Source of the DNA: Hydrogenimonas thermophila
Lineage (GTDB): Bacteria > Campylobacterota > Campylobacteria > Campylobacterales > Hydrogenimonadaceae
Direction: 5' to 3'
Length of the DNA: 64,000 bases
Assembly: GCF_900115615.1 (NCBI RefSeq)
Contig: NZ_FOXB01000002.1
Span: 62,001-126,000 of the forward strand
The notes beneath the pieces are model-generated. The model saw only the letters and a list, made by a program, of their open reading frames with translations. It was not told the DNA's origin and made no database searches. A program made the position numbers and the translations under genes. Positions within the stretch are counted from its first letter, which is position 1. Each line of letters begins with the position of its first letter. Below are positions 18,673-27,292 of this stretch, piece by piece.

Positions 18673-18684
18673 AGGAGCCTCAAA

Positions 18685-19092
18685 ATGAAAAAACTTATTA
18701 CATTCATCCTTTTTTTACCATACTTCCTTTTTGCACAAGTAAAAGATATAGATATTAATACTTTTGAAAATATGAAACAAAATGGGGTGCCTGTCATAGA
18801 TATTCGTACTCAGCAAGAGTGGAAAGAGACAGGTATTATAGATAACAGTAAAACAATAGAGTTCTTTCATCCAGATGGAAGTTATAATGTTGAGCAATTT
18901 TTAGATAGACTAAAAAAACTTGGTATTGATAGAGACAAGCCTTTTGTATTGGTGTGCCGTTCATCAAATAGAACAAAATTGTTAGGTAATTTTCTTTCTA
19001 ATAAATTGGGTTATAAAGAGGTCTATCATCTCAAAGGCGGTATAATCAATTGGAAAGCTCATGGAAAACCGCTTAAACCATATCATAAATGA
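18685..19092 (+). CDS. Periplasmic rhodanese-like sulfurtransferase
   Basis: A 135-residue exported protein: signal peptide at residues 1-18 (ending LFAQ), then a single rhodanese domain with VIDIRTQQEWKETGII, the active-site loop VCRSSNRT whose Cys should carry the persulfide, and GGIINWKAHGKPL near the end. It would move sulfane sulfur or handle thiol chemistry in the periplasm; acceptors are unknown. ATG 18685 follows GGGAGGAGCC; a longer reading from 18526 runs through rpsI and is rejected. It overlaps the next gene by 4 bp (ATGA). Confidence 0.85.
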   Translation: MKKLITFILFLPYFLFAQVKDIDINTFENMKQNGVPVIDIRTQQEWKETGIIDNSKTIEFFHPDGSYNVEQFLDRLKKLGIDRDKPFVLVCRSSNRTKLLGNFLSNKLGYKEVYHLKGGIINWKAHGKPLKPYHK

Positions 19093-20585
19093 TACGGTTA
19101 ATATTTTTATTAATACCTCTCTTTTCATTTTCGTCTACTCTTCATCTTAGTATTGGAGCAAATCCAAGTAGAATTAATCCTCTGCTGGCTACAGACAGTG
19201 CCAGTGGTGAGATAACAAACTGGATATTTAATGGTCTTGTAAAGTTTGATAAAGATGCTAACATTGTTGGAGATCTTGCCAGTTCTTATTATTTTAAGGA
19301 TGAAACTCATCTAATATTCAAACTTAGAAAAAATGTAGTTTGGCATGATGGGCATCCTTTTACATCAGAAGATGTTGTATTTACTTATGAGCTATCACAG
19401 TCACCAAAGATTTTTACTCCTTATAGCAGTGATTTTAGGTATGTAGAGTCAGTTCGCGCTATAGATCAATATAGTGTAGAAGTAACATACAAAACTCCTT
19501 ATTACAAGGCTGTATCAATTTGGATGATTGGTATTTTGCCTAAACATTTGTGGAAAAATGAAAAAGATCCAATGACATCAAAGTTAAATAGAGAGCCGAT
19601 AGGTACTGGTCCATACAAGCTTCAAAGCATTTCTAATTCTGGTGATATTGTTTTAACTGCCAATGAAGACTATTTTGAACATGTACCGAATATAGAAAAA
19701 ATTCACTATCACTTTATTCCAGACCCTTCTACACAATTTATGATGTTTAAGGCACATAAACTTGATATTGGATCATTATCTCCACTACAGATTGAAAAAC
19801 AGATTGACAAAGAGTTTAAAGAGCATTATAGAGTAGTTCGCTTACCAGGTCACGGATATACTTATTTAGGATTTAATTTAACTCTTGATAAGTTCAAAGA
19901 TAAGCGAGTAAGAGAAGCTATAGACTTAGCAATTGATAAAGAACAGATAATAAAAATACTCTTTTTCTCTTATGGACAAATCTGTTATGGTCCTTTTATG
20001 CCAGGTACATTTGCTTATCCAAAAACTCCTCAAAAGAGTGAGTTTAATCTAAAAAAAGCAAAAGAGCTTCTTAAAGAGGCTGGGTATGACAAAAGTCACC
20101 CTTTGGAGTTTACAATATCAACAAATGCAAATAACAGTACAAGACTCTATGCTGCTCAGATTATTCAGTACCAATTAAGCAAAGTTGGCATAAAGGTAAA
20201 AATAAGAGCAATGGAGTGGCAGGCTTTTTTGAATACTGTAGTAACTCCAAGACGATTTGAAGTTATTTTACTAGGATGGAGTTTAGGGCTTATACCTGAT
20301 GCCTATGCTCTTTGGCACTCAGAATCTGATAAGCCAGGCGGTTTCAATCTTGTTGGATACAAAAACCCAATAGTAGACAAGCTTATTAAAGAAGCAGAAA
20401 AGAGAACTAATATGGCTGAAGTTGGAAAGCTTTACCGTAAAATGTTTAAGATAATTGCTAGTGATAGACCTTATATATTTTTATACATACCTGACTCTAT
20501 AACTGTAGTAAATCGTAAAATCACCCCAATTATTCCTTCTGTTACAGGTATTATGCATAATCAAATTAATTGGATTAAACCATGA
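19089..20585 (+). CDS. ABC transporter substrate-binding protein, peptide/nickel family 5
   Basis: A 498-residue periplasmic solute-binding protein with a signal peptide (about 1-16) lacking a lipobox Cys. Family-5 features include SGEITNWIFNGLVKFD, VWHDGHPFTSEDVVFTYE and GTGPYKLQS. Relatives bind oligopeptides, nickel or other small ligands and hand them to an ABC permease. No permease or ATPase gene is in the window, so the partner must be elsewhere. It overlaps both the rhodanese gene and the HAD gene by 4 bp, giving a tightly coupled three-gene run. Confidence 0.88.
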   Translation: MIRLIFLLIPLFSFSSTLHLSIGANPSRINPLLATDSASGEITNWIFNGLVKFDKDANIVGDLASSYYFKDETHLIFKLRKNVVWHDGHPFTSEDVVFTYELSQSPKIFTPYSSDFRYVESVRAIDQYSVEVTYKTPYYKAVSIWMIGILPKHLWKNEKDPMTSKLNREPIGTGPYKLQSISNSGDIVLTANEDYFEHVPNIEKIHYHFIPDPSTQFMMFKAHKLDIGSLSPLQIEKQIDKEFKEHYRVVRLPGHGYTYLGFNLTLDKFKDKRVREAIDLAIDKEQIIKILFFSYGQICYGPFMPGTFAYPKTPQKSEFNLKKAKELLKEAGYDKSHPLEFTISTNANNSTRLYAAQIIQYQLSKVGIKVKIRAMEWQAFLNTVVTPRRFEVILLGWSLGLIPDAYALWHSESDKPGGFNLVGYKNPIVDKLIKEAEKRTNMAEVGKLYRKMFKIIASDRPYIFLYIPDSITVVNRKITPIIPSVTGIMHNQINWIKP

Positions 20586-21226
20586 AAACGATCATACTTT
20601 TTGATTTAGATGGTACATTAATTGACTCTACTAAGGCAATTTTAGAAAGTTTTTCAGTTGCTTTTGAATCTTTTAATAAGCCAGTCCCAGATCAGGAAAA
20701 GATTAAATCTTTAATAGGCTACCCTCTTGATGTAATGTTTATTAGCCTTGGAATAGAAGAGGAAATTGCAGACAATTTTGTACAAGAGTATAAGAAGCAT
20801 TACAGGAAAATTAGTTGCCAAAAAACCATCTTACTTCCAAGTGCTGAAAGTGCTGTAAAAAAGGCATCAGAGTTTGCACGTTTAGGAATAGTTACTACTA
20901 AGACAGGTCGCTATTCAAGGGAGTTGCTGGAACATTTAAACCTTATGCAATATTTTGAAATACTAATAGGTCGAGAAGATGTAATCAATCCAAAACCTCA
21001 CCCGGAACCTATTTTGAAAGCATTGGAATATATGAATGTTAAAGATGAAACTTGTTGGATGATAGGTGATACTCTTTTGGATGTTCAATCTGCAAAATCT
21101 GCAAATATTACTCCTATTGCTTTAACCTGTGGCTATGGAAAAAAAGAAGAATTATGTGATTCTTGTGAACACATTGTTGAAAATGTATTCAGTGCAATTG
21201 AAATCATTGATGAAAAAAAAGCTTGA
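20582..21226 (+). CDS. HAD-superfamily phosphatase (phosphoglycolate phosphatase-like)
   Basis: A 214-residue cytoplasmic hydrolase of the HAD Gph/PGP type: motif I DLDGTLIDS (nucleophile Asp near residue 8), motif II VTTK, conserved Lys in INPKPHPEPILKAL, and motif III MIGDTLLDVQSAKSANI. The helical cap between motifs I and II is the C1 type seen in phosphoglycolate phosphatases. The substrate may be 2-phosphoglycolate, a pyrophosphate or a sugar phosphate. The start overlaps the preceding gene (ATGA). Confidence 0.85.
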   Translation: MKTIILFDLDGTLIDSTKAILESFSVAFESFNKPVPDQEKIKSLIGYPLDVMFISLGIEEEIADNFVQEYKKHYRKISCQKTILLPSAESAVKKASEFARLGIVTTKTGRYSRELLEHLNLMQYFEILIGREDVINPKPHPEPILKALEYMNVKDETCWMIGDTLLDVQSAKSANITPIALTCGYGKKEELCDSCEHIVENVFSAIEIIDEKKA

Positions 21227-21282
21227 TTTAAGAACCGCTTGATTACAATTAGGCTACCTTAGAAGTTCAATAATAAACGTAG

Positions 21283-21306
21283 TAAAAACCTAGTCTAAGG
21301 TTTTAC
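21283..21306 (+). promoter_or_regulatory. Hairpin in the leader of the por operon
   Basis: GTAAAAACCT and AAGGTTTTAC fold around a short AGTCT loop (21282-21306), 20 bp before the porG start codon. Its place between the HAD gene and porG fits a terminator of the preceding operon or a leader stem. No clear promoter is visible beside it. Confidence 0.35.
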
Positions 21307-21325
21307 GTTTTGAAAGGGAGAATCG

Positions 21326-21883
21326 ATGTTGGAAATTCGCTGGCACTCTCGTGCAGGGCAGGGTGCGGTTACAGGTGCTAAAGGTTTGGCGGATGTTGTT
21401 TCGCGAACTGGTAAGCATGTACAAGCCTTTGCTTTTTATGGATCAGCAAAACGTGGTGCGGCTATGACTGCTTATAATAGGGTTGATGATGAAGTAATTT
21501 TGAATCATGAAAAATTTATGCATCCAGATTATGTACTTGTAATTGACCCAGGATTAACATATACTGCAGATATTACAGCAAATGAGAAAGATGCAACTAA
21601 ATATATTATTACAACGCATCTTAGTAAAGAGGAATTGCTTGAAAGTCAGCCAAAATTAAAAGGCAGAGATGTATATGTTGTTGACTGTATGCAAATTTCA
21701 CTTGACACGATTGGTCGGGCTATCCCTAATACACCTATGCTTGGTGCTTTAATGAAAGTCTCTGGTATGTTTGATTTGGACTATTTCCAAAATGCAATGA
21801 AGAGTGTTTTGGCAAAATTCCCGCAAAAGATTATCGATGCCAATATGGCTGCGATAGAGAATGCGTATAATTCAGTTAAGTAA
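21326..21883 (+). CDS. porG: Pyruvate/2-oxoacid:acceptor oxidoreductase gamma subunit
   Basis: A 185-residue subunit of the four-gene oxidoreductase that converts pyruvate and CoA to acetyl-CoA and CO2 with a low-potential acceptor (ferredoxin or flavodoxin). It opens EIRWHSRAGQGAVTGAKGLADV, the gamma-family start, with the Rossmann-like CoA-binding core after it. ATG 21326 follows AAAGGGAGAATCG. The gene order gamma, delta, alpha, beta over 21326-24488 is the usual one. Pyruvate is the likely substrate because the order and subunits match Por, but another 2-oxoacid cannot be excluded. Confidence 0.93.
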   Translation: MLEIRWHSRAGQGAVTGAKGLADVVSRTGKHVQAFAFYGSAKRGAAMTAYNRVDDEVILNHEKFMHPDYVLVIDPGLTYTADITANEKDATKYIITTHLSKEELLESQPKLKGRDVYVVDCMQISLDTIGRAIPNTPMLGALMKVSGMFDLDYFQNAMKSVLAKFPQKIIDANMAAIENAYNSVK

Positions 21884-21893
21884 GGGAGAGACG

Positions 21894-22280
21894 ATGAAAT
21901 ATCTTGGATGGGATGAACTTGTCCCGGGGGCTATTCTCTTTTCATTTGATAAAGAACTTGAAAAGGATGCATCAGAAATTTTACCAGAAGATAGACCATA
22001 TGCAGAAACAAACTCTTATACAGCATATGTTGGAGATTGGCGAGTTTTAAAACCTGTTTATAACCGTGATCTTTGTATAGATTGTCAGTTCTGCTGGATC
22101 TATTGTCCTGATATTTCGATTATTTCAAGAGATAAAAAGATGATTGGTGTTGATTATGACCATTGTAAAGGGTGTGGTATTTGTGTTGAAGTATGTCCAA
22201 CCAACCCTAAATCACTATTGATGTTTGAAGAGCGTATAGATAATGATGAAGCTCTGGCACAGTGGCCTGAGAAAGAGTAA
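21894..22280 (+). CDS. porD: Pyruvate/2-oxoacid:acceptor oxidoreductase delta (2x[4Fe-4S]) subunit
   Basis: A 128-residue ferredoxin-like subunit with two [4Fe-4S] motifs, CIDCQFCWIYCP and CKGCGICVEVCP, which relay electrons from the TPP site to the outside acceptor. A short N-terminal extension (KYLGWDELVPGAILF) docks it to the complex in relatives. I chose ATG 21894 after TAAGGGAGAG; an earlier start at 21861 would overlap porG and lacks a ribosome site. Confidence 0.94.
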   Translation: MKYLGWDELVPGAILFSFDKELEKDASEILPEDRPYAETNSYTAYVGDWRVLKPVYNRDLCIDCQFCWIYCPDISIISRDKKMIGVDYDHCKGCGICVEVCPTNPKSLLMFEERIDNDEALAQWPEKE

Positions 22281-22292
22281 TAGGAGAGTTTG

Positions 22293-23513
22293 ATGGCTGA
22301 AAAAATGGAATTAAATGAAGTAGAGGTATGGGACGGTAATATGGCTGCAAGCCAGGCTTTGCGCCAGGCTCAGATTGATGTTGTTGCAGCATATCCAATT
22401 ACACCATCTACGCCAATAGTACAGAACTATAGTTCGTTCTTAGCTAACGGTTATATTGATGGTGAATTTGTTATGGTTGAATCTGAACATGCTGCTATGA
22501 GTGGGTGTGTTGGTGCCGCTGCTGCAGGTGGACGTGTTGCTACTGCTACAAGTTCGCAAGGTTTTGCATTAATGTCAGAGGTTCTTTATCAAGCAAGTGG
22601 TATGCGTCTTCCAATTGTTTTGGCAGTTGTAAACCGTGCATTGGCTGCACCTTTGAATGTTAATGGTGACCATTCAGATATGTATCTTGGTCGTGATAGT
22701 GGATGGATTCAACTTGATGCTTACAATTCACAGCAAGCATATGATTTGACTTTAATGGCATTTAGAATAGGTGAAGATCATGAAATCCGCTTGCCTGTTA
22801 TGGTTCATCAGGATGGATTCATTACTTCACATACTGCTGAAAATGTACATCCTTTGAGTGATGACGAAGCATATGAATTTGTTGGTGAATATAAACCAAT
22901 GAATGCAATGCTTGATCTTTCAAAGCCTGTAACATATGGCGTACAAACAGAAGAAGATTGGCACTTTGAGCATAAAGCACGCCAGCATGCAGACTTGATG
23001 ACAAAAGTATTTGGAAAAGTTGAAGAAGTTTTCGATGCTTTTGAAAAGAAGACAGGTCGAAAATATAACATTGTTGAAGAGTATTTGATGGAAGATGCTG
23101 AAGTAGCTATAGTTGCTCTTGGTACAACTGTTGAGACTGCAACAATGGTTGCAAATATGATGAGAGAAGAGGGGATTAAAGCAGGTGTTGTCTCTCCACG
23201 CTTAATTCGACCTTGGCCATATGAGCAGATTAAAAAAGCTCTTTCAAAAGTTAAAGCAGTTGCTTGTCTTGACAGAAGTAGTCCAAACGGTGCACTTGGT
23301 ATGCTTTATAATGAAGTAACAGCATCTTTATATCAGGGTGAAAACCATCCAGTTATTTCTAACTATATTTATGGTCTTGGCGGACGTGACTTTACAATTG
23401 ATCATGCAAAAGAGATTTATAAAGAGTTGGATGCCAATGCAAAAGAAGGTAAACTAACAACACCATTACAGCAGTTTGTAGGGCTTCGTGGTCCTAAATT
23501 GTCGTTTTATTAA
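22293..23513 (+). CDS. porA: Pyruvate/2-oxoacid:acceptor oxidoreductase alpha subunit
   Basis: A 406-residue alpha subunit. Family features are the AAYPITPSTPIVQ segment near residue 30, ESEHAAMSGCVGAAAAGGRVATATSSQGF, and the C-terminal CLDRSSPNGALG region. With PorB it forms the TPP-dependent active site and binds the substrate. I chose ATG 22293 after TAGGAGAG rather than the in-frame TTG one codon earlier. porB follows 12 bp downstream. Confidence 0.95.
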   Translation: MAEKMELNEVEVWDGNMAASQALRQAQIDVVAAYPITPSTPIVQNYSSFLANGYIDGEFVMVESEHAAMSGCVGAAAAGGRVATATSSQGFALMSEVLYQASGMRLPIVLAVVNRALAAPLNVNGDHSDMYLGRDSGWIQLDAYNSQQAYDLTLMAFRIGEDHEIRLPVMVHQDGFITSHTAENVHPLSDDEAYEFVGEYKPMNAMLDLSKPVTYGVQTEEDWHFEHKARQHADLMTKVFGKVEEVFDAFEKKTGRKYNIVEEYLMEDAEVAIVALGTTVETATMVANMMREEGIKAGVVSPRLIRPWPYEQIKKALSKVKAVACLDRSSPNGALGMLYNEVTASLYQGENHPVISNYIYGLGGRDFTIDHAKEIYKELDANAKEGKLTTPLQQFVGLRGPKLSFY

Positions 23514-23525
23514 GAGGAGTGCACG

Positions 23526-24488
23526 ATGAGTGAAATGAAAAAAATTAAAAACCTGAAAGAGTTTTCAACCTCTGCAGACCGTTTCGAGGGTGCTAACCTT
23601 TTGTGCCCAGGATGTGCACACTCGATTATTGTTCGTGAAGTTTTAAATGCAACTAACGATCCTTTGATCCTATCTGCATCTACAGGATGTTTGGAAGTAT
23701 GTACAGCAGTATATCCATATACATCATGGGATAACTCTTGGATTCACATAGGTTTTGAGAATAGTTCAACAGCAATTGCCGGTGCTGAAGCAATGTATAA
23801 AGCACGTAAGCGTAAAGGTAAACTTCCTGAGTCTTGTGAAGGTAAAACACCTAAGTTTGTAGCATTTGGTGGTGATGGTGCAACTTATGATATTGGTTTT
23901 CAGTGGATTTCAGGATGTTTTGAACGTGGGCATGACATGATGTATGTTTGTTTGGATAATGAAGTTTATGCAAATACTGGTGGTCAGCGAAGTTCAGCTA
24001 CACCAATTGGTGCTAGTACAACAACTTCTCCAGCAGGTCGTGTAAGCTATGGCGAGAAGATGAATAAAAAAGATATTGTTCAGATTATGGCTGCTCATGG
24101 TGCTCCATATGTTGCACAGGTTGCTCCAAACAAATGGAAAGATATGGTTAAAAAGATCCAAAAAGGATTTGCAACTGAAGGTCCTGTCTTTATTAATGCG
24201 ATGAGTGCTTGTACAACAGAGTGGAAGTTTGCACCGGATGATACAATCGCTGTTTCTGATCTTGCAACAGACTCTCTTGTTTTCCCTCTTTATGAGATAG
24301 AAAATGGAACTAAGTTGACAATCACATACCGACCTAAAAATAAAGTTCCTGTACGTGATTACCTTGGTGCGCAAGGACGTTTCAAGCATCTATTTAAGCC
24401 GGAATATGAGTATTTGATTGATGAGTGGCAGAAGCGTGTTGATGCTTATTGGGAATATTTACAACGTCGTGAAGAGGCAAGTGTCTAA
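23526..24488 (+). CDS. porB: Pyruvate/2-oxoacid:acceptor oxidoreductase beta (TPP) subunit
   Basis: A 320-residue beta subunit. CPGCAHSI near residue 32 supplies part of the proximal [4Fe-4S] ligands, and the TPP/Mg motif is GGDGATYDIGFQW followed by LDNEVYANTGGQRSS. The length and motif order match PorB of Campylobacterota. It is the last gene of the por operon. A perfect 9-bp hairpin follows 17 bases after the stop. Confidence 0.95.
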   Translation: MSEMKKIKNLKEFSTSADRFEGANLLCPGCAHSIIVREVLNATNDPLILSASTGCLEVCTAVYPYTSWDNSWIHIGFENSSTAIAGAEAMYKARKRKGKLPESCEGKTPKFVAFGGDGATYDIGFQWISGCFERGHDMMYVCLDNEVYANTGGQRSSATPIGASTTTSPAGRVSYGEKMNKKDIVQIMAAHGAPYVAQVAPNKWKDMVKKIQKGFATEGPVFINAMSACTTEWKFAPDDTIAVSDLATDSLVFPLYEIENGTKLTITYRPKNKVPVRDYLGAQGRFKHLFKPEYEYLIDEWQKRVDAYWEYLQRREEASV

Positions 24489-24505
24489 TATTTAAGTAGA
24501 GATTT

Positions 24506-24532
24506 AACGGGTACTAGAGTTAAGTACCCGTT
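24506..24532 (+). terminator. Hairpin after porB
   Basis: AACGGGTAC (24506-24514) pairs perfectly with GTACCCGTT (24524-24532), 9-base loop. There is no long U-run, and a ribosome site begins only 3 bases later, so read-through into the next gene is possible. Confidence 0.55.
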
Positions 24533-24545
24533 ATAAGGATATGTT

Positions 24546-24971
24546 TTGATAATTCGTCAAGATATTATTGAACAATGTGGCTCTATGCTTAGTGATTTAG
24601 AGTATGCTTACAATAGATACGGTGTGCCTTACTGCTTTCTTCTAATTGAAAGTTCTACAGAGTGTGATTGGATCTCTTCAATTGAATCAAAAATTCGTCA
24701 GACAGATAAAGTTTTTTCTATAAAAGAAAATTTGGTAGCAATTTTTTTCCCTTTCATAGAAGAGTGTAGTAAAGGGTTTAAAGCAGCTGAAAATTTATTG
24801 GTTCTGTTAGAAAATAATTTTCCAACTACCCGTTTTTATATGGGACTTTCTTGCAGAGAAAAATCAGATAAAGATAAATACATAGATGTTGTTGCAGGTT
24901 CAATTTATGCATTATCAAAAGCAAAAGAGTTTAATGAGAATCGTATAGAAGATGATTCAGATATAAGATAA
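24546..24971 (+). CDS. Small protein with a degenerate GGDEF-like fold
   Basis: A 141-residue cytoplasmic protein with a TTG start after TAAGGATATG. Its order of elements follows a diguanylate-cyclase domain: a YCFLLIESS strand, [22 protein letters not shown] where the active loop should be, [25 protein letters not shown], and the closing [14 protein letters not shown] that resembles the family's 'ALY.AK..GRN.V' end. No GG(D/E)EF or metal-binding acidic pair remains, so catalysis is unlikely. A c-di-GMP-independent structural or regulatory role is possible. The gene is 10 bp upstream of luxS. Confidence 0.5.
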   Translation: MIIRQDIIEQCGSMLSDLEYAYNRYGVPYCFLLIESSTECDWISSIESKIRQTDKVFSIKENLVAIFFPFIEECSKGFKAAENLLVLLENNFPTTRFYMGLSCREKSDKDKYIDVVAGSIYALSKAKEFNENRIEDDSDIR

Positions 24972-24981
24972 GGAGAGTAAA

Positions 24982-25497
24982 TTGCCATTATTAGAAAGTT
25001 TTACAGTAGATCATACTATTATGCCAGCACCTGCTGTTAGAAAAGCTAAAACTATGAAGACACCAAGTGGAGATACAATAACTATATTTGATTTGCGTTT
25101 TTGCAGACCAAACAAAGAAGAGATGAGTGAAAAAGGTGTTCATACCTTAGAGCATCTGTTTGCAGGTTTTATGCGTGAGCATATTGTATCTGATGATGTT
25201 GAAGTTATTGATATATCTCCAATGGGTTGTCGAACAGGCTTTTATATGAGTGTTATAGGTGAGCCTGAAGAGAGCCGGCTAGTAAAAGCTTGGGAAGAGT
25301 CGATGAGAGATATACTGGCAGTTAAAAGTATGTCTGATATACCTGAATTGAACGAGTATCAGTGTGGAAACTGTAAAATGCATTCACTTGAAGAGGCAAA
25401 AGAGATTGCTGAAGATGTTTTGAAAAAAGGCATTGGTGTAATGCATAATGAAGATTTAAAGCTTGATCCTGAAAAAATAAAAGGGAGTGTATGTTAA
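24982..25497 (+). CDS. luxS: S-ribosylhomocysteine lyase LuxS
   Basis: A 171-residue enzyme cleaving S-ribosylhomocysteine to homocysteine and DPD, the autoinducer-2 precursor, in the activated methyl cycle. Metal ligands are H54 and H58 in HTLEHLF and a Cys in the QCGNCKMH segment (C128/C131). C83 in MGCRTGFY is the catalytic cysteine. It starts with TTG after AAGGAGAGTAAA, which explains why the Met is not encoded as ATG. It overlaps the following 100-residue gene by 7 bp. Confidence 0.96.
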   Translation: MPLLESFTVDHTIMPAPAVRKAKTMKTPSGDTITIFDLRFCRPNKEEMSEKGVHTLEHLFAGFMREHIVSDDVEVIDISPMGCRTGFYMSVIGEPEESRLVKAWEESMRDILAVKSMSDIPELNEYQCGNCKMHSLEEAKEIAEDVLKKGIGVMHNEDLKLDPEKIKGSVC

Positions 25498-25793
25498 TAG
25501 AATTACCATTAAGTAGCAGAGACCTTGATGAAGCTTGGCTAACTACTATGGATGATGCTTTAGTTTGGGGTCTTATAGATTTTGATGAGGGTGAAGTTAA
25601 AAGAGTTGAATTTTATGATTCAAGAGAAGATATTGAAGAGATGGTTGATTATGCTATTGTTGCCAAGCAGGGAGAACCTATTTGGCCAATGATAGAAGAG
25701 AATATATTTGTACTTGTTGCCAGAGAGGGTGCAAGTATTGATGAAGTTATGGAGGGATTTAAGTTTAAAGAGCTTCACGAAGCGAGTTTCTAA
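25491..25793 (+). CDS. Conserved small acidic protein of unknown function
   Basis: A 100-residue acidic cytoplasmic protein. I do not recognise it firmly. The alternation of short strands and helices ([18 protein letters not shown], then [29 protein letters not shown]) is reminiscent of the NifX/NafY-like Fe-Mo cofactor-binding fold, but the N-terminal half of that fold and its usual His are not evident. It overlaps luxS by 7 bp and ends one base before the MnmC-type gene, so it is almost certainly cotranslated with both. Confidence 0.6.
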   Translation: MLIELPLSSRDLDEAWLTTMDDALVWGLIDFDEGEVKRVEFYDSREDIEEMVDYAIVAKQGEPIWPMIEENIFVLVAREGASIDEVMEGFKFKELHEASF

Positions 25794-25794
25794 A

Positions 25795-26544
25795 ATGGAG
25801 TTTGTCGAAACTGCAGATGGAAGCTATACTTGTCACTCTGAACAGTTTGATGAGTGTTACCACTCCACAAAAGATGGTGCTTTTAAAGAGTCATTGAAAA
25901 AGCATATAGAGCCAGCATTTACTCTCATTGACTCTTCAAAGAAAGAGTTGACAATTTTAGATATCTGCTTTGGATTAGGCTACAATACTCTTACAACACT
26001 CTACTATGTAAATAAAAATGTTTTTAACTATAAACTCCATATTGTATCTCCAGAGTTTGATGAATTTTTGGTTCGTTCTCTTGATAAATTTCCTTATCCA
26101 GAGCCTTTGCAATCATTTAAACCAATTGTCAGTGAAATCTCAAAAAATGGCTGTTATGAAGATGAGAATATTCGTATTAATGTTGTTTTTGGCGACGCAA
26201 GAGAGTTTCTAAAAAGGACAGATTTAACCTTTGACATTGTCTATCAAGATGCCTTTAGCCCTAAAAAGAATCCACTACTTTGGACTAAAGAGTATTTTGC
26301 AGATTTGTCAAAGCATTTAACAAATGATGCCATTGTAACTACATACTCTTCAGCAACTCCTGTACGTATGGGAATGGTAGAAAACTCTCTTTTTGTTTAT
26401 GAACCACCATCTTCAGGTGTAAGAAGCGGTACCATAGCTTCACCATCTTCAAATCTACCACTAAATAAAATAGATATGGCTTTAAAAAAAGAGCGTAATC
26501 CAAATGCAGCTCCTTTATATGATAAAGATTTTAAGGAACAATAA
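25795..26544 (+). CDS. MnmC-type SAM-dependent methyltransferase
   Basis: A 249-residue protein. Motif I of the SAM fold is LDICFGLGYNTL, and YQDAFSPKKNPLLWTKEYF matches the MnmC methyltransferase signature (DAF.P..NP.LW). Full MnmC also has an FAD-dependent oxidase half, absent here, so this is a stand-alone methyltransferase domain that may finish mnm5-type wobble-uridine modification. ATG 25795 begins one base after the previous stop; a longer reading from 25708 lies inside that gene and is rejected. It overlaps the AMMECR1 gene by 1 bp. Confidence 0.8.
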   Translation: MEFVETADGSYTCHSEQFDECYHSTKDGAFKESLKKHIEPAFTLIDSSKKELTILDICFGLGYNTLTTLYYVNKNVFNYKLHIVSPEFDEFLVRSLDKFPYPEPLQSFKPIVSEISKNGCYEDENIRINVVFGDAREFLKRTDLTFDIVYQDAFSPKKNPLLWTKEYFADLSKHLTNDAIVTTYSSATPVRMGMVENSLFVYEPPSSGVRSGTIASPSSNLPLNKIDMALKKERNPNAAPLYDKDFKEQ

Positions 26545-27089
26545 TGGGCGAATTACTGATTGAAATTGCTAGGAAAGCAATTGCTTCAGAGTTTGGTATA
26601 GTGAATGAGATAGAAGTTGAAGAACTAGAAAAAAAATATCCTGAACTAAAAAAAGAGCAAGCTACATTTGTAACTTTGACTATTGATGGTCAGCTTCGTG
26701 GGTGTATAGGCTCTATTATTCCACATAGACCACTATTGAACGATATTGTTTCAAATGCAAAGTCCGCAGCTTTTGGTGATCCTAGATTTTCACCTTTAAC
26801 ACCAGAAGAGTTTAAAAAGGTAAAGATAGAAGTTTCACTTTTGAGTGTTCCAGAGTTTTTGGAGTATAGCGACATAGAGGATTTGAAATCTAAAATTCGT
26901 CCGGGAGTTGATGGCGTTATTTTGCAATGTAATGGTAGACAGGCAACATTTTTACCACAAGTGTGGGAGCAGTTAAATGATTTTTATCAATTTTTTGCAC
27001 ACTTGTGTTTAAAAGCAGGCTTACAACAAAACTGTTTGGAGTGTCATCCTCAGATTTTTGTCTATCAGGTTGAAAAATTTTGTGAATAA
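26544..27089 (+). CDS. AMMECR1-family protein (AmmeMemoRadiSam protein A)
   Basis: A 181-residue protein with the AMMECR1 core, including FVTLTIDGQLRGCIGSI, the SAAFGDPRFSPLTPEEF segment and GVDGVILQCNGRQATFLPQVW. AMMECR1 proteins pair with a MEMO-type dioxygenase and a radical-SAM enzyme in the AmmeMemoRadiSam system, whose product is not settled. Neither partner is in the window. Its ATG overlaps the TAA of the methyltransferase gene. Confidence 0.85.
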   Translation: MGELLIEIARKAIASEFGIVNEIEVEELEKKYPELKKEQATFVTLTIDGQLRGCIGSIIPHRPLLNDIVSNAKSAAFGDPRFSPLTPEEFKKVKIEVSLLSVPEFLEYSDIEDLKSKIRPGVDGVILQCNGRQATFLPQVWEQLNDFYQFFAHLCLKAGLQQNCLECHPQIFVYQVEKFCE

Positions 27090-27232
27090 TTTATTTTATA
27101 GCCTATTTTATTTACTTTGAAAATATCTCACTAAAGAGTTTTTAATGCAAAAAAATATTCTAATTTTCTATTTTTCTTCTATTATTTTTTAATATAAACA
27201 AAAATTTATATGATCTTTGATGTTAAAACAAG

Positions 27233-27238
27233 TATAAT
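27233..27238 (+). promoter_or_regulatory. -10 element of the glycan island
   Basis: TATAAT 55 bp before the first glycan gene, in an A+T-rich spacer (27090-27292). A TTGATG at 27217-27222 is too close (10 bp) to serve as its -35 box. The rest of the spacer holds no gene. Confidence 0.4.
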
Positions 27239-27292
27239 CTATAAGATGAAAATAAAAGTTTACTATTATTGAAATAATATGAGGAATAAAAT

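Noticed and set aside
18526-18684. Longer N-terminus for the rhodanese gene
   Set aside because: It lies inside rpsI in another frame and hides the signal peptide; ATG 18685 has a good ribosome site.
24546-24971. Active diguanylate cyclase
   Set aside because: No GG(D/E)EF motif or metal-binding acidic residues are visible, only the outline of the fold.
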